From assembly GCF_000153705.1 (NCBI RefSeq), contig NZ_DS022272.1:3440332-3504331 (forward strand): 64,000 nucleotides of DNA, read 5' to 3'. Shown here one piece after another: positions 54,402-63,886 of the stretch. This stretch comes from Fulvimarina pelagi HTCC2506 (GTDB lineage Bacteria > Pseudomonadota > Alphaproteobacteria > Rhizobiales > Rhizobiaceae). Each line of letters begins with the position of its first letter. The stretch's first letter is position 1. Both the position numbers and the translations under genes were made by a program. The notes under the pieces are model-generated. The model was not told where the DNA came from. It did no database searches and saw only the letters and a list, made by a program, of their open reading frames with translations.

Positions 54402-55903
54402 TGAGCGATCAGTCTGCACAGCCGATCCGCTTTCTTCTGAATGGTGAGGCGCGCTCCGTCTCCGGCCAGCCCGCGACAACGACGCTTCTGCGATACCTGC
54501 GCGAGACCGAGCGCCTGACCGGCACCAAGGAAGGTTGCGCCGAGGGCGATTGCGGGGCCTGCACGGTGCTGATCTCGGAAAACGACGGCAATGGCGGCCT
54601 GAAACGCCGGCCGGTGAACGCCTGCATCCAGTTCCTGCCCGCCATGAACGGCCGCGCGATCGAGACCGTGGAAAAGCTCGGCAGCCATCGCGGCGCGGAC
54701 GGGGCGGACGCCCTGCGCGAGGCGATGGTGGAGGGCCACGCCAGCCAATGCGGTTTCTGTACGCCGGGCTTCGTCGTCCAGCTCTTTTCCGCCTGGGACG
54801 GCGGAAAGCTGACGGATCGCCAGGCGGTGAAGGATCAGATTTCCGGAAACTTATGCCGCTGCACCGGCTACGGCCCGATCATCGATGCGGGCGAGACGCT
54901 GGCGAAGCTTCCGAAGCCGGACACATTAGGCGAGGATCTGGCGCTCGCCAAACGCCTTGGAGACATCCAGAACGGTGCGATCTTCCGCTACGAGGCCGAA
55001 AGCTCCGGCGGGCCGCAGCTCTGGTTCGCGCCGGAAAATGTCGACGATCTCGCTGACATCTATGGCGCGCATCCCGATGCAACCCTCGTTGCGGGTGCGA
55101 CGGACGTCGGGCTTTGGGTGACCAAGCAACATCGCGATCTTTCCGTCCTCATCGACATCTCCAAGGTGCGCGATCTGCAGATGATCGAGGAGCGGCTTGG
55201 CGTCCTCTATTTCGGGGCCGGCGTCACTCATACGGAAGCGCTGGAAACCCTCGCCGATATCCACCCCGACCTCGGCGAGATGATGCGCCGCTTCGCCGGC
55301 GCGCAGATCCGCAATGCGGGTACGGTCGGCGGAAATATTGCCAACGGCTCGCCCATCGGCGACCTGCCGCCCTGTCTGATTGCCCTCGGCGCACGGCTCT
55401 ATCTGCGCAAGGGTGAGGACATGCGCGTTCTCGATCTGGAGCGCTTCTTCGTCGAATACGGCAAGCAGGACCGCGCACCGGGCGAATTCGTGGTCGCGCT
55501 CGAAGTGCCGCGGCTGGAAGACGACCAGCGTTATTTCGCGCATAAAATCTCGAAACGCTTCGACTCCGACATCTCCGCCGTCATGGCGGCCTTCCGGTTG
55601 ACATTCGACGGTGAGCTTGTGAGCGAAGCCCGCCTCGCCTTCGGCGGCATGGCCGGCGTGCCGAAACGGGCAAGCCATGCGGAAGCCGTGCTCTGTGGTC
55701 GGCCTTTCGATGCGGTGGCGGTCCGCGATGCGCAGGCTGCGCTCGCCGAGGATTTCCGGCCGTTGACCGACATGCGGGCGTCGAGCGAATATCGGCTGAA
55801 GGCGGCGCAGAACCTCCTCGAACGCTTCCGATTGGAACTCACCGCGGAAAGACCGGCCCGTATAGCCGGTTTCGAGACCGGCGAGGCGAGAGGAACGGCG
55901 TGA
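54401..55903 (+). CDS. xdhA: Xanthine dehydrogenase small subunit
   Basis: 500-residue iron-sulphur/FAD subunit. A plant-type [2Fe-2S] domain has Cys46, Cys51, Cys54 and Cys75 (GCAEGDCGAC ... C). A helical [2Fe-2S] domain has Cys117, Cys120, Cys152 and Cys154 (CGFCTPG ... LCRCTGYGPI). The FAD domain follows from ~200 (LVAGATDVGLWVTKQHRDL, AGAQIRNAGTVGGNIANGSPIGDLPP). Electrons pass from the molybdenum subunit to NAD+ here. Start ATG overlaps the uraH stop. Confidence 0.97.
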   Translation: MSDQSAQPIRFLLNGEARSVSGQPATTTLLRYLRETERLTGTKEGCAEGDCGACTVLISENDGNGGLKRRPVNACIQFLPAMNGRAIETVEKLGSHRGADGADALREAMVEGHASQCGFCTPGFVVQLFSAWDGGKLTDRQAVKDQISGNLCRCTGYGPIIDAGETLAKLPKPDTLGEDLALAKRLGDIQNGAIFRYEAESSGGPQLWFAPENVDDLADIYGAHPDATLVAGATDVGLWVTKQHRDLSVLIDISKVRDLQMIEERLGVLYFGAGVTHTEALETLADIHPDLGEMMRRFAGAQIRNAGTVGGNIANGSPIGDLPPCLIALGARLYLRKGEDMRVLDLERFFVEYGKQDRAPGEFVVALEVPRLEDDQRYFAHKISKRFDSDISAVMAAFRLTFDGELVSEARLAFGGMAGVPKRASHAEAVLCGRPFDAVAVRDAQAALAEDFRPLTDMRASSEYRLKAAQNLLERFRLELTAERPARIAGFETGEARGTA

Positions 55904-58320
55904 TGGACGAAACCCGCATCCAGGATCGCTCCGGGGCAGGCGAACCGTCGATCGCCGAACTCGGCGAGCGCCCACCGACCCATGAACGGGCGATCAAGGG
56001 CGGCGTTCATACCAAACGCATCCACGACAGCGGCGTGAAGCATGTCTCGGGCGCTGCCCGATATGTCGACGACGAGCCTGAACTGCCGGGCACGCTGCAG
56101 ATTTATATCGCCATGAGCGAGAAGGCCCATGCGCGGATCGTCTCGCTCGATGTTTCGAAAGTCCGCGATGTTCCCGGCGTCGCCTGCGTCCTGACGGCCA
56201 ACGACATCCCCGGCCAGAACGACTACTCGCCGGTCTTCGGCGACGATCCGATCTTCCCGCAGACAAGCGGTCCCGAGGCCCTCGTCCAGTATGTCGGCCA
56301 GCCGATCTTCGCCGTCGCAGCCGAAACGATCGATCTCGCGAGGCGTGCGGCGAAACTTGCGATCGTCGAATACGAGGAACTGCCGGCGGCGATCACCATC
56401 GAACAGGCGCTGGCTGCAGCCGGAGAGGCGGGGCACGACCTTCTCGATCCCCATGAAATGCGGATCGGTGATGTGGATGCTGCGCTCGAGGGCGCCCCGC
56501 ACCGTGTCCTCGGCCGCGTCGCGGTAGGCGGACAGGATCACTTCTATCTCGAAGGCCAGATCGCATACTCGATCCCCCTCGAAGATGGCGACGTTCTGGT
56601 GCGCTCCTCCACCCAGCACCCTTCCGAGGTCCAGCACAATGTCGCGAAGATGCTAGGTGTGCCGGACCATGCTGTGACGGTCGAGGTGCGGCGCATGGGC
56701 GGTGGCTTCGGCGGAAAGGAGAGCCAACCGGCACTCTTCGCGGCCGTTACCGCGCTTGCGGCGGTCAAGACCGGGCGGCCCGTGAAATGCCGGCTCGACC
56801 GGGACGACGACATGGAGATGACCGGCAAGCGCCACGAGGTCACGATCAATTATGCGGTCGGCTTTTCCGGGAACGGCCGCATCGCGGCGGGCGATTTCTC
56901 CCATCTCGTGCGCTGCGGTTATTCGCGTGACCTGTCCGCCGCCATCGCCGATCGGGCGATGTTCCACGCCGACAATGCCTACAGCCTTCCCGCCGCGCGC
57001 ATCCTGTCGCGCCGCCTGAAGACGCATACTGTCTCCAACACCGCTTTTCGCGGTTTCGGCGGGCCGCAGGGCATGGTCGGCATCGAGCGGGTGATGGACC
57101 GAATTGCCTTCGAGACCGGGATCGATCCGCTCGACGTGCGCAAGGTCAATCTCTACCCATCCTTCGATTCAGACCGCGCGCCGGGTGTGACGCCCTATCA
57201 TATGCCTGTCACCGACTCGATCATTGCCGAACTGGTCGAGGAACTGGAGGTGACATCGGGCTATCGCGCCCGGCGCGAGGCGATCCGCCAGTTCAACGCC
57301 CAAAGCCCCGTGCTGAAAAAGGGTCTCGCCCTGACGCCGGTGAAATTCGGCATCTCCTTCACCACCAGCCATCTCAATCAGGCTGGCGCGCTCGTCCATG
57401 TCTACAAGGACGGCTCCGTTCACCTGAACCATGGCGGCACGGAGATGGGGCAGGGGCTCTTCGTGAAGGTCGCCCAGGTGGTGGCCGAGGAATTCCAGAT
57501 CGACATCGAAAAGGTAAAGATCACCGCGACGACGACCGCGAAAGTGCCGAACACGTCGGCGACGGCGGCCTCCTCGGGCTCCGATCTTAATGGCATGGCG
57601 GCGCAAGCGGCGGCGCGGACGATCAAGAACCGGCTGATCGACTATGCCTGTGGCCGCTATCATGTGCCCGAGGAACAGGTGGTGTTCGCGGCGAACCGTG
57701 TGCTGATCGGCAACGAGGAAAAGCGCTTCGCCGATCTCGTGGGCGAAGCCTATCTCGCCCGCATCTCGCTCTCTTCGACAGGCTTTTACGCCACGCCCGA
57801 CATCCATTACGACCGCGAGAGCGCGAGCGGCCAGCCCTTCTACTATTTCGCCTATGGCGCGGCCTGTTCGGAGGTCGTCATCGACATGCTCACCGGCGAA
57901 TACAAGCTTTTGCGAGCCGATATCCTGCACGATTGCGGAACATCGCTGAATCCGGCGATCGACCGGGGGCAGATCGAGGGCGGCTTCATCCAGGGCATGG
58001 GCTGGCTCACCATGGAAGAGCTCTGGTGGGACGACAAGGGACGGCTGAAGACCCACGCCCCCTCCACCTACAAGATCCCGACCGCCAACGATCGGCCGGA
58101 CGATCTGCGCATCGCGATCTGGGAGAAGGGCGAGAACCGCTCCGACACGATCTATCGCTCAAAAGCCGTCGGCGAACCGCCCTTTATGTTGGCGATCTCG
58201 GTGTTCTCGGCTCTGACCGATGCGGTGATCGCAGCCGGCGACGGCAAGGCCTTCCCCGATCTCGACGCCCCGGCGACGCCGGAACGCGTATTGAAGGCGG
58301 TCGAAGGGGTCAGGGGATGA
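55903..58320 (+). CDS. xdhB: Xanthine dehydrogenase molybdopterin-binding subunit
   Basis: 805 residues; ATG 55903 overlaps the xdhA stop (TGATG). Oxidises hypoxanthine and xanthine to urate at a molybdenum cofactor. Motifs: KHVSGAARYVDDEPELPGTL, the cofactor loop GGGFGGKE at 266-273, FRGFGGPQGM at about 382, the NHGGTEMGQGL loop, and KAVGEPP with the catalytic Glu758. Length and order are normal for the XdhB type. Cytosolic heterotetramer with XdhA. Confidence 0.97.
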   Translation: MDETRIQDRSGAGEPSIAELGERPPTHERAIKGGVHTKRIHDSGVKHVSGAARYVDDEPELPGTLQIYIAMSEKAHARIVSLDVSKVRDVPGVACVLTANDIPGQNDYSPVFGDDPIFPQTSGPEALVQYVGQPIFAVAAETIDLARRAAKLAIVEYEELPAAITIEQALAAAGEAGHDLLDPHEMRIGDVDAALEGAPHRVLGRVAVGGQDHFYLEGQIAYSIPLEDGDVLVRSSTQHPSEVQHNVAKMLGVPDHAVTVEVRRMGGGFGGKESQPALFAAVTALAAVKTGRPVKCRLDRDDDMEMTGKRHEVTINYAVGFSGNGRIAAGDFSHLVRCGYSRDLSAAIADRAMFHADNAYSLPAARILSRRLKTHTVSNTAFRGFGGPQGMVGIERVMDRIAFETGIDPLDVRKVNLYPSFDSDRAPGVTPYHMPVTDSIIAELVEELEVTSGYRARREAIRQFNAQSPVLKKGLALTPVKFGISFTTSHLNQAGALVHVYKDGSVHLNHGGTEMGQGLFVKVAQVVAEEFQIDIEKVKITATTTAKVPNTSATAASSGSDLNGMAAQAAARTIKNRLIDYACGRYHVPEEQVVFAANRVLIGNEEKRFADLVGEAYLARISLSSTGFYATPDIHYDRESASGQPFYYFAYGAACSEVVIDMLTGEYKLLRADILHDCGTSLNPAIDRGQIEGGFIQGMGWLTMEELWWDDKGRLKTHAPSTYKIPTANDRPDDLRIAIWEKGENRSDTIYRSKAVGEPPFMLAISVFSALTDAVIAAGDGKAFPDLDAPATPERVLKAVEGVRG

Positions 58321-59123
58321 AGCAAGACGCCATCCTCGTTACCATCACTCGCGCCTACGGCTCGACGCCGCGGGAGGCAGGGGCCGCGATGATGGTCACG
58401 TCCGACCATGCCGATGGCACGATCGGCGGCGGGCGCCTGGAATTCGATGCCATCGAGACCGCCCGGCAGATGCTTGCGACCGGCGCGACGCGGGAAGAGC
58501 GCTCGGTGCCGCTGGGACCTGAAATCGGCCAGTGTTGCGGCGGCCGCGTTGATCTTCTCTTCGAACGCGCCGATGAAACCACGTTGAGCCGACGGCGCGT
58601 GGAGGCGGCGTCGCGAGATGCGATGCGGCCGAACGTCTTCCTCTTTGGCGCGGGGCATACGGGCCGTGCGCTTGCCCTTGCGCTCGCGCCTCTGCCGCTC
58701 AACGTTACGCTTGTCGATCCGCGTTCCGAGACGCTCGCCGGACTGCCCGAGTCAATTCGTACAGTCGCCGCCGCCATGCCGGAAACGATGGTCGCCGATG
58801 CCCCATCCGATGCTGCCTTTGTCGTGATGACCCATGACCATGCTCTCGATTTTCTGATCGCCGCGGAAGCGCTTCGTCGTCGGGACACCGCTTATGTCGG
58901 CATGATCGGTTCGGCGACGAAGCGCGCGCGGTTCAAGACCTATCTGAGAGAAATAGGCCTCGAGGCCGAGATCAGCCGGTTGACCCTGCCCGTAGGCGGT
59001 TCCGCGCTGCGGGACAAGCGCCCGGAAGTCATCGCCGCGATGACAGCGGCCGAGCTCTGTACATGCCTTCTTTCCGGTCAACAGAAAACAATGCCCGTTC
59101 GCTTGGCAGATGCGGTTTTGTAG
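58317..59123 (+). CDS. xdhC: Xanthine dehydrogenase accessory protein XdhC
   Basis: Inserts the sulphurated molybdenum cofactor into XdhB. 268 residues; ATG overlaps the xdhB stop (ATGA). An N-terminal XdhC domain (VTITRAYGSTPREAGAAMMV, GTIGGGRLEFDAI, LGPEIGQCCGGRVDLLFE) with the conserved QCCGG Cys pair, and a C-terminal Rossmann domain (VFLFGAGHTGRALALAL, VVMTHDHALD, YVGMIGSATKRARF). All expected parts are present. Confidence 0.95.
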   Translation: MKQDAILVTITRAYGSTPREAGAAMMVTSDHADGTIGGGRLEFDAIETARQMLATGATREERSVPLGPEIGQCCGGRVDLLFERADETTLSRRRVEAASRDAMRPNVFLFGAGHTGRALALALAPLPLNVTLVDPRSETLAGLPESIRTVAAAMPETMVADAPSDAAFVVMTHDHALDFLIAAEALRRRDTAYVGMIGSATKRARFKTYLREIGLEAEISRLTLPVGGSALRDKRPEVIAAMTAAELCTCLLSGQQKTMPVRLADAVL

Positions 59124-59167
59124 TGCCATAGTGCGACGAACGAATTGAATGGGATAGCCCGCGATAC

Positions 59168-60718
59168 ATGACGTTGCGTCTCGAGCTGAACGGGATCACC
59201 AAACGCTTTCCGGGCGTGATTGCCAACGAGAACGTCTCGTTTGCCGTCGCGCCGGGCGAAATTCACGCACTCCTCGGCGAGAACGGGGCCGGCAAATCGA
59301 CTCTCGTGAAGATCATCTACGGCGTCCAGCGCGCTGACGAAGGGACTATCGCCTTCGATGGACGGAAGGTCGAAATCGCTTCACCTCATGCTGCTCGGTC
59401 ACTCGGCATCGGCATGGTATTCCAGCATTTCTCGCTGTTTGAGGCGATGACGGTGCTCGAGAATATCGCGCTCGGCATGGACAATCCTCCGCCTCGTCGG
59501 GAACTGGAGGAGAAAATCCGGCATGTGCTCAACACCTATGGTCTGTCGCTCGATCCGCACCGCGACGTTCATACGCTGTCGGTCGGCGAGCGCCAGCGCA
59601 TAGAGATCGTCCGCGCGTTGATCCAGAACCCGAAACTGCTCATCATGGACGAGCCGACCTCCGTGCTGACGCCGCAGGAAGTGGACCGATTGTTCGACAC
59701 CCTCCGCCAGCTGAAGGCCGAGGGCTGCTCGATCCTCTACATTTCCCACAAGCTTCACGAGATCAAAGCGCTATGCGACACAGCAACAGTGCTGCGCGGC
59801 GGCAAGGTGGTCGCCACCTGCGATCCGGCTGAGGAAACCGCGCGCTCCATGGCCGAGATGATGATCGGCGGCAGCCTGAAGGACCTTTCTCCCAAGAACG
59901 ATGGCGTCTACGGCGAAGAGCGTTTCGCGATCTCGAACCTCTCGGCGCCCGGTGAGCCGCCCTTCGGTGTCAGCCTGAAGGACGTGTCCTTTGCGATCCG
60001 TTCGGGCGAAATCCTCGGCATCGCGGGGGTCGCCGGCAACGGCCAGAACGAGCTTATCTCGGTGCTTTCCGGCGAACGGACGGATGGCGTTTCCGGCGTT
60101 ATCAGGCTTGATGGCAGCGATCTTTCCAAGCTCGGCGTCGGCGCGCGTCGGCGCGCGGGACTTGCTGCCCTTCCAGAGGAGCGGAACGGCCATGCCGCGA
60201 TCGGCCAGATGACGCTTGCCGAGAACACGCTTTTGTCCGCACGAGGTCCGAAATTGCTCGCCGGCAGCGGCATTCTGCGCACCGGCAAGGCCCATGATTA
60301 CGCGAGAACCGTCATCGAGGCATTCTCGGTGAAGGCGACCGGCCCGAAGGCCAAGGCCGGCAGCCTCTCCGGCGGAAACCTGCAGAAATTCGTCGTCGGC
60401 CGCGAGATCATGACCGATCCGGCGGTCTTCATCGTCTCCCAGCCGACCTGGGGCGTCGATGCGGGCGCGGCCGGCTTCATCCGTCAGGCAATGATCGACC
60501 TTGCCGCCAAGGGGGCCGCGATCCTCCTCGTCAGCCAGGATCTCGACGAACTCCTCGAGCTCTGCGACCGGCTTGCCGTGATCAACGCCGGCAAGCTGTC
60601 GGAGACGATGGACGTTAAGACGGTGTCGATCGAGAAGATCGGCCTCTTGATGGGCGGCGTCCACGGCGAGGACGACGCAGCAGCGGACGCCGAGATGCAT
60701 CGCGGGAAAGCCGCGTGA
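59168..60718 (+). CDS. BMP-family ABC importer ATPase (nucleoside/purine type, tandem ATPase)
   Basis: 516-residue duplicated ATPase as in NupA/YufO and RbsA-type importers. First domain: Walker A GENGAGKST near residue 37, signature LSVGERQRIEIVRAL, Walker B LLIMDEPTSVLTPQ. Second domain: degenerate Walker A GVAGNGQNE, signature LSGGNLQKFVVGREI, and a Walker B-like VFIVSQPTWGVD lacking the usual DEP (SQP instead), as is common in the second half. It starts 45 nt after xdhC and is followed by two overlapping permeases and a BMP binding protein, indicating uptake of purine nucleosides or bases for XDH. Confidence 0.92.
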   Translation: MTLRLELNGITKRFPGVIANENVSFAVAPGEIHALLGENGAGKSTLVKIIYGVQRADEGTIAFDGRKVEIASPHAARSLGIGMVFQHFSLFEAMTVLENIALGMDNPPPRRELEEKIRHVLNTYGLSLDPHRDVHTLSVGERQRIEIVRALIQNPKLLIMDEPTSVLTPQEVDRLFDTLRQLKAEGCSILYISHKLHEIKALCDTATVLRGGKVVATCDPAEETARSMAEMMIGGSLKDLSPKNDGVYGEERFAISNLSAPGEPPFGVSLKDVSFAIRSGEILGIAGVAGNGQNELISVLSGERTDGVSGVIRLDGSDLSKLGVGARRRAGLAALPEERNGHAAIGQMTLAENTLLSARGPKLLAGSGILRTGKAHDYARTVIEAFSVKATGPKAKAGSLSGGNLQKFVVGREIMTDPAVFIVSQPTWGVDAGAAGFIRQAMIDLAAKGAAILLVSQDLDELLELCDRLAVINAGKLSETMDVKTVSIEKIGLLMGGVHGEDDAAADAEMHRGKAA

Positions 60719-61842
60719 TGGGCTGGGAACTGGAGCCCCGGGGCGAAGCGAGCCGCAAAGCCAACCTCGCGGCCCCGGTGATCGCCGTCTTCGGCGCGCT
60801 CGTTACCGGCGCGATCCTCTTCACCTTTCTCGGCCACAACGGACTCTCGGCAGTCTACGAGATCTTCATCGCACCGCTCACCAATACCTACCGATGGCAG
60901 GACCTTCTGGTGAAAGCTGCGCCGCTCGCGATCATCGCGACGGGACTCGCGATCGGCTTTCGCGCCAATGTCTGGAATATCGGGGCGGAGGGCCAGTACA
61001 TTCTCGGCGGTCTTGGCGGGACGTGGGTGGCGCTGCAGACCCTCGATATGACGGGGGGCTGGATTCTCCCAGCGATGATCCTGATGGGGATGATCTGGGG
61101 CGCGGCCTATGCAGCCGTGCCGGCAATCCTGAAGACCAAGCTCGGCGTCAACGAGATTCTTTCCTCGCTGATGCTGAATTACGTAGCGATCCAACTCCTC
61201 TATTACCTGATGCGCGCCCCGTGGAAGGATCCGATGGCCTTCGGCTTCCCGCAGACGGCGATGTTCACGTCCGACCAGACACTGCCCATGATGGCGTCAG
61301 GAACGCTCATCCATCTCGGCGTACCGATTGCCGCTGCCATCGCGCTGACCGCCTGGGGCGTCATGACCCGCACCATCGTCGGGTTTCAGGTGCGCAGCGT
61401 CGGCGCGAGCCCCAAGGCGGCGCGGTTTGCGGGCTTTTCGGCCAGTTCCACGGTCTGGCTCGCGCTGCTCGTCGGCGGCGGCCTTGCGGGACTCGCGGGT
61501 ATTCTGGAAGCTTCCGGCCCGTTCGGGCAAATGGTGCCGCAATTCCCTACAGGCTACGGCTATACGGCGATCATCGTCGCCTTTCTCGGACGGCTGAACC
61601 CGCTCGGAATCCTGATCGCGAGCTTCGTGCTGGCGCTCACCTATGTGGGCGGCGAGAACGCCCAGACGGCCATCGGTCTACCGAATGCTGCGGCCGGCGT
61701 ATTTCAGGCCCTGATGCTGTTCTTCCTGCTTGGCTTCGACATCCTCGCCTCCTACCGGCTTAAGCGAACCGCGCCGAAGCCTTCGCCGACTGCAAATACC
61801 AGCGGTGTCACTCCTGTGGAGGCGGAGGGAGCGAGGGCATGA
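60715..61842 (+). CDS. BMP-family ABC importer permease 1
   Basis: 375-residue inner-membrane permease; ATG overlaps the ATPase stop by 4 nt. Family marks: PLAIIATGLAIGFRANVWNIGAEGQYILGGLGG, LGVNEILSSLMLNYVAIQLL, RSVGASPKAARFAGFS as the ATPase contact loop, and YGYTAIIVAFLGRLNPLGIL. Resembles YufP/NupB-type nucleoside permeases. About ten hydrophobic segments. Confidence 0.92.
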   Translation: MMGWELEPRGEASRKANLAAPVIAVFGALVTGAILFTFLGHNGLSAVYEIFIAPLTNTYRWQDLLVKAAPLAIIATGLAIGFRANVWNIGAEGQYILGGLGGTWVALQTLDMTGGWILPAMILMGMIWGAAYAAVPAILKTKLGVNEILSSLMLNYVAIQLLYYLMRAPWKDPMAFGFPQTAMFTSDQTLPMMASGTLIHLGVPIAAAIALTAWGVMTRTIVGFQVRSVGASPKAARFAGFSASSTVWLALLVGGGLAGLAGILEASGPFGQMVPQFPTGYGYTAIIVAFLGRLNPLGILIASFVLALTYVGGENAQTAIGLPNAAAGVFQALMLFFLLGFDILASYRLKRTAPKPSPTANTSGVTPVEAEGARA

Positions 61843-62753
61843 GCGTGCAACTCACCGTGGCGATCATGATGACAATCGCAGGCGCCGCGACGCCGCTTCT
61901 GATTGCCGCCCTCGGCGAACTTGTCGTGGAAAAATCCGGCGTCCTGAACCTCGGCGTCGAGGGCATGATGCTGATCGGCGCTGTCGCGGGCTTCGCCGTT
62001 GCCTATTCAACCGGCGTGCCGACACTGGGTGCGATCGCAGCGCTCATTGCCGGAGCTCTCGTGTCGTCGGTCTTTGCCTTTCTGACGCTTTCGCTGATGG
62101 CGAACCAGGTCGCGACCGGCCTTGCCCTGACGATCTTCGGCACTGGCGTTTCCGCGCTCATCGGCGCGCCGTTCGTCGGCATCACGACATCGACGCTTGG
62201 ACCTCTCTTTGCTTTCGATAATCCGCTTCTGCGGCTTCTCTTCGGCCACTCGCCGCTGGTTTATCTCGGCATCGCGCTCACGATTGCCGTCTGGTGGTTC
62301 CTCAAGCATTCCCGACCCGGACTCATCCTGCGCGCGGTCGGCGAATCCGACGATGCGGCGCATGCGATCGGCTATCCAGTGCTGAGGATCCGCTATCTCG
62401 CCGTCCTCTTCGGCGGAGCGATGGCGGGTCTCGCCGGGTGTTATTATTCCCTCGTTCTGACGCCGATGTGGGCCGAACGGCTGACGGCCGGGCGTGGCTG
62501 GATCGCCATCGCCCTCGTTGTCTTCGCCTCGTGGAAACCGGGCCGCGTATTGCTCGGCGCTTATCTCTTCGGGCTCGTCATCACCATGGAGCTCCAGGCC
62601 AAGGCCGCCGGCTTCAACATGTTCGCGCCGGAGTTCCTCGCCGCGCTTCCCTATCTCGCGACGGTCGCCGTTCTTGCGATCATCTCGTTCGCCCCGCAGG
62701 GTGGGGCCAATGCGCCCGCCTGCCTGGCTAAACCTTTCCGGGCCACGGCCTGA
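61839..62753 (+). CDS. BMP-family ABC importer permease 2
   Basis: 304-residue permease of the YufQ/NupC type; ATG overlaps the previous stop by 4 nt. Marks: PLLIAALGELVVEKSGVLNLGVEGMMLIGA, LALTIFGTGVSALIG, RAVGESDDAAHAIGYPVLRIRYLAV as the ATPase contact loop, then WIAIALVVFASWKPGRVLLGAYLFG. Partner of the first permease in the same importer. Confidence 0.92.
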   Translation: MSVQLTVAIMMTIAGAATPLLIAALGELVVEKSGVLNLGVEGMMLIGAVAGFAVAYSTGVPTLGAIAALIAGALVSSVFAFLTLSLMANQVATGLALTIFGTGVSALIGAPFVGITTSTLGPLFAFDNPLLRLLFGHSPLVYLGIALTIAVWWFLKHSRPGLILRAVGESDDAAHAIGYPVLRIRYLAVLFGGAMAGLAGCYYSLVLTPMWAERLTAGRGWIAIALVVFASWKPGRVLLGAYLFGLVITMELQAKAAGFNMFAPEFLAALPYLATVAVLAIISFAPQGGANAPACLAKPFRATA

Positions 62754-62782
62754 CAGACAGCATGGTACAACAGGAGAGTTTC

Positions 62783-63886
62783 ATGTTTGAGATCACCAAG
62801 CGCCGGCTTCTCGCTGCCGCCAGCATCGCCGCGATCGTCTTCGCGGTTCCGTCCACAATGGCGCAGGATTCGGGCGAGGGCGCTGGCGGTCAGGAACCGG
62901 TAAAGGCCGGCTTCGTCTATGTCGGCCCAGTCGGCGATTTCGGCTGGACATACGCCCATGACCAAGCCCGCCAATGCATGGTCGAGGAACTCGGTGACAG
63001 TGTCGAGACGACCTTCGTGGAAAATGTCGCCGAAGGTCCCGACGCCGAGCGCGTCATCCGCCAACTCGCCCAGGACGGAGCGGACATCGTCTTCACCACG
63101 TCCTTCGGCTTCGGCAACCCAACCGTGAAGGTCGCCCAGCAGTTTCCGGACGTGAAGTTCGAGCACGCAACGGGCTTCAATCCCGGCGGCGACAACATGG
63201 CACTCTACAACGCGAAGTTCTATCAGGGCCGCGCTGTGCTCGGCACAATCGCTGGTATGATGTCCGACAGCGGCAAGGCAGGCTACATCGCCTCCTTCCC
63301 GATCCCGGAAGTCGTCATGGGTATCAACGCCTTCCAGCTTGCTGCACAGAAGCAGGACCCTGAATTTACCACTCAGGTGGTTTGGGTGAACTCCTGGTAC
63401 GACCCTGCGAAGGAGGCCGATGCGGCAAATGCGCTGCTTTCTCAGGGCGCCGACGTCATCACCCAGCATACGGATTCGCCCGCCCCGCTTCAGGCGGCCG
63501 AAAAGGCCGGCGCGATCGCATTCGGCCAGGCTTCCGATATGACAAGCTTTGCGCCGAACGCGCACATGACGGCGATTATCGATGAATGGTGCCCCTATTA
63601 CACCAAGCGCGTTCAGGCAGTGATGGACGGCACCTGGGAGCCCGGCAATGTCTGGCTCGGCATGGAGGACGGCGAGGTGGTCATGTCCCCGTTCAATGAC
63701 GCCATGCCAGACGACGTGAAAGCCGCCGCCCAGAAGGTCTACGATGATACCAAAGCAGGAAACTACGAGGTCTTCACGGGCCCGATCCGCGATCAGTCCG
63801 GCGAAATCCGTGTGCCGGAAGGCGAGACGATGACGGAAGAAGAGCTGTTGAAGATGGACTGGTATGTGGAAGGGGTACAGAGCTGA
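62783..63886 (+). CDS. BMP-family ABC importer substrate-binding protein
   Basis: 367 residues from ATG 62783 (CAGGAGAG upstream). Signal peptide LLAAASIAAIVFAVPSTMAQ, then a Med/BMP (PnrA-like) fold: KAGFVYVGPVGDFGWTYAHDQAR, DIVFTTSFGFGNPTVKVAQQ, GKAGYIASFPIPEVVMGINAF, VWVNSWYDPAKEADAANALL and ADVITQHTDSPAPLQAAEKAG. Unlike many BMP proteins it lacks a lipobox Cys after the signal, so it should be soluble. Binds purine nucleosides or bases by family and context; ligand not proven. Downstream genes lie outside the window. Confidence 0.93.
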   Translation: MFEITKRRLLAAASIAAIVFAVPSTMAQDSGEGAGGQEPVKAGFVYVGPVGDFGWTYAHDQARQCMVEELGDSVETTFVENVAEGPDAERVIRQLAQDGADIVFTTSFGFGNPTVKVAQQFPDVKFEHATGFNPGGDNMALYNAKFYQGRAVLGTIAGMMSDSGKAGYIASFPIPEVVMGINAFQLAAQKQDPEFTTQVVWVNSWYDPAKEADAANALLSQGADVITQHTDSPAPLQAAEKAGAIAFGQASDMTSFAPNAHMTAIIDEWCPYYTKRVQAVMDGTWEPGNVWLGMEDGEVVMSPFNDAMPDDVKAAAQKVYDDTKAGNYEVFTGPIRDQSGEIRVPEGETMTEEELLKMDWYVEGVQS

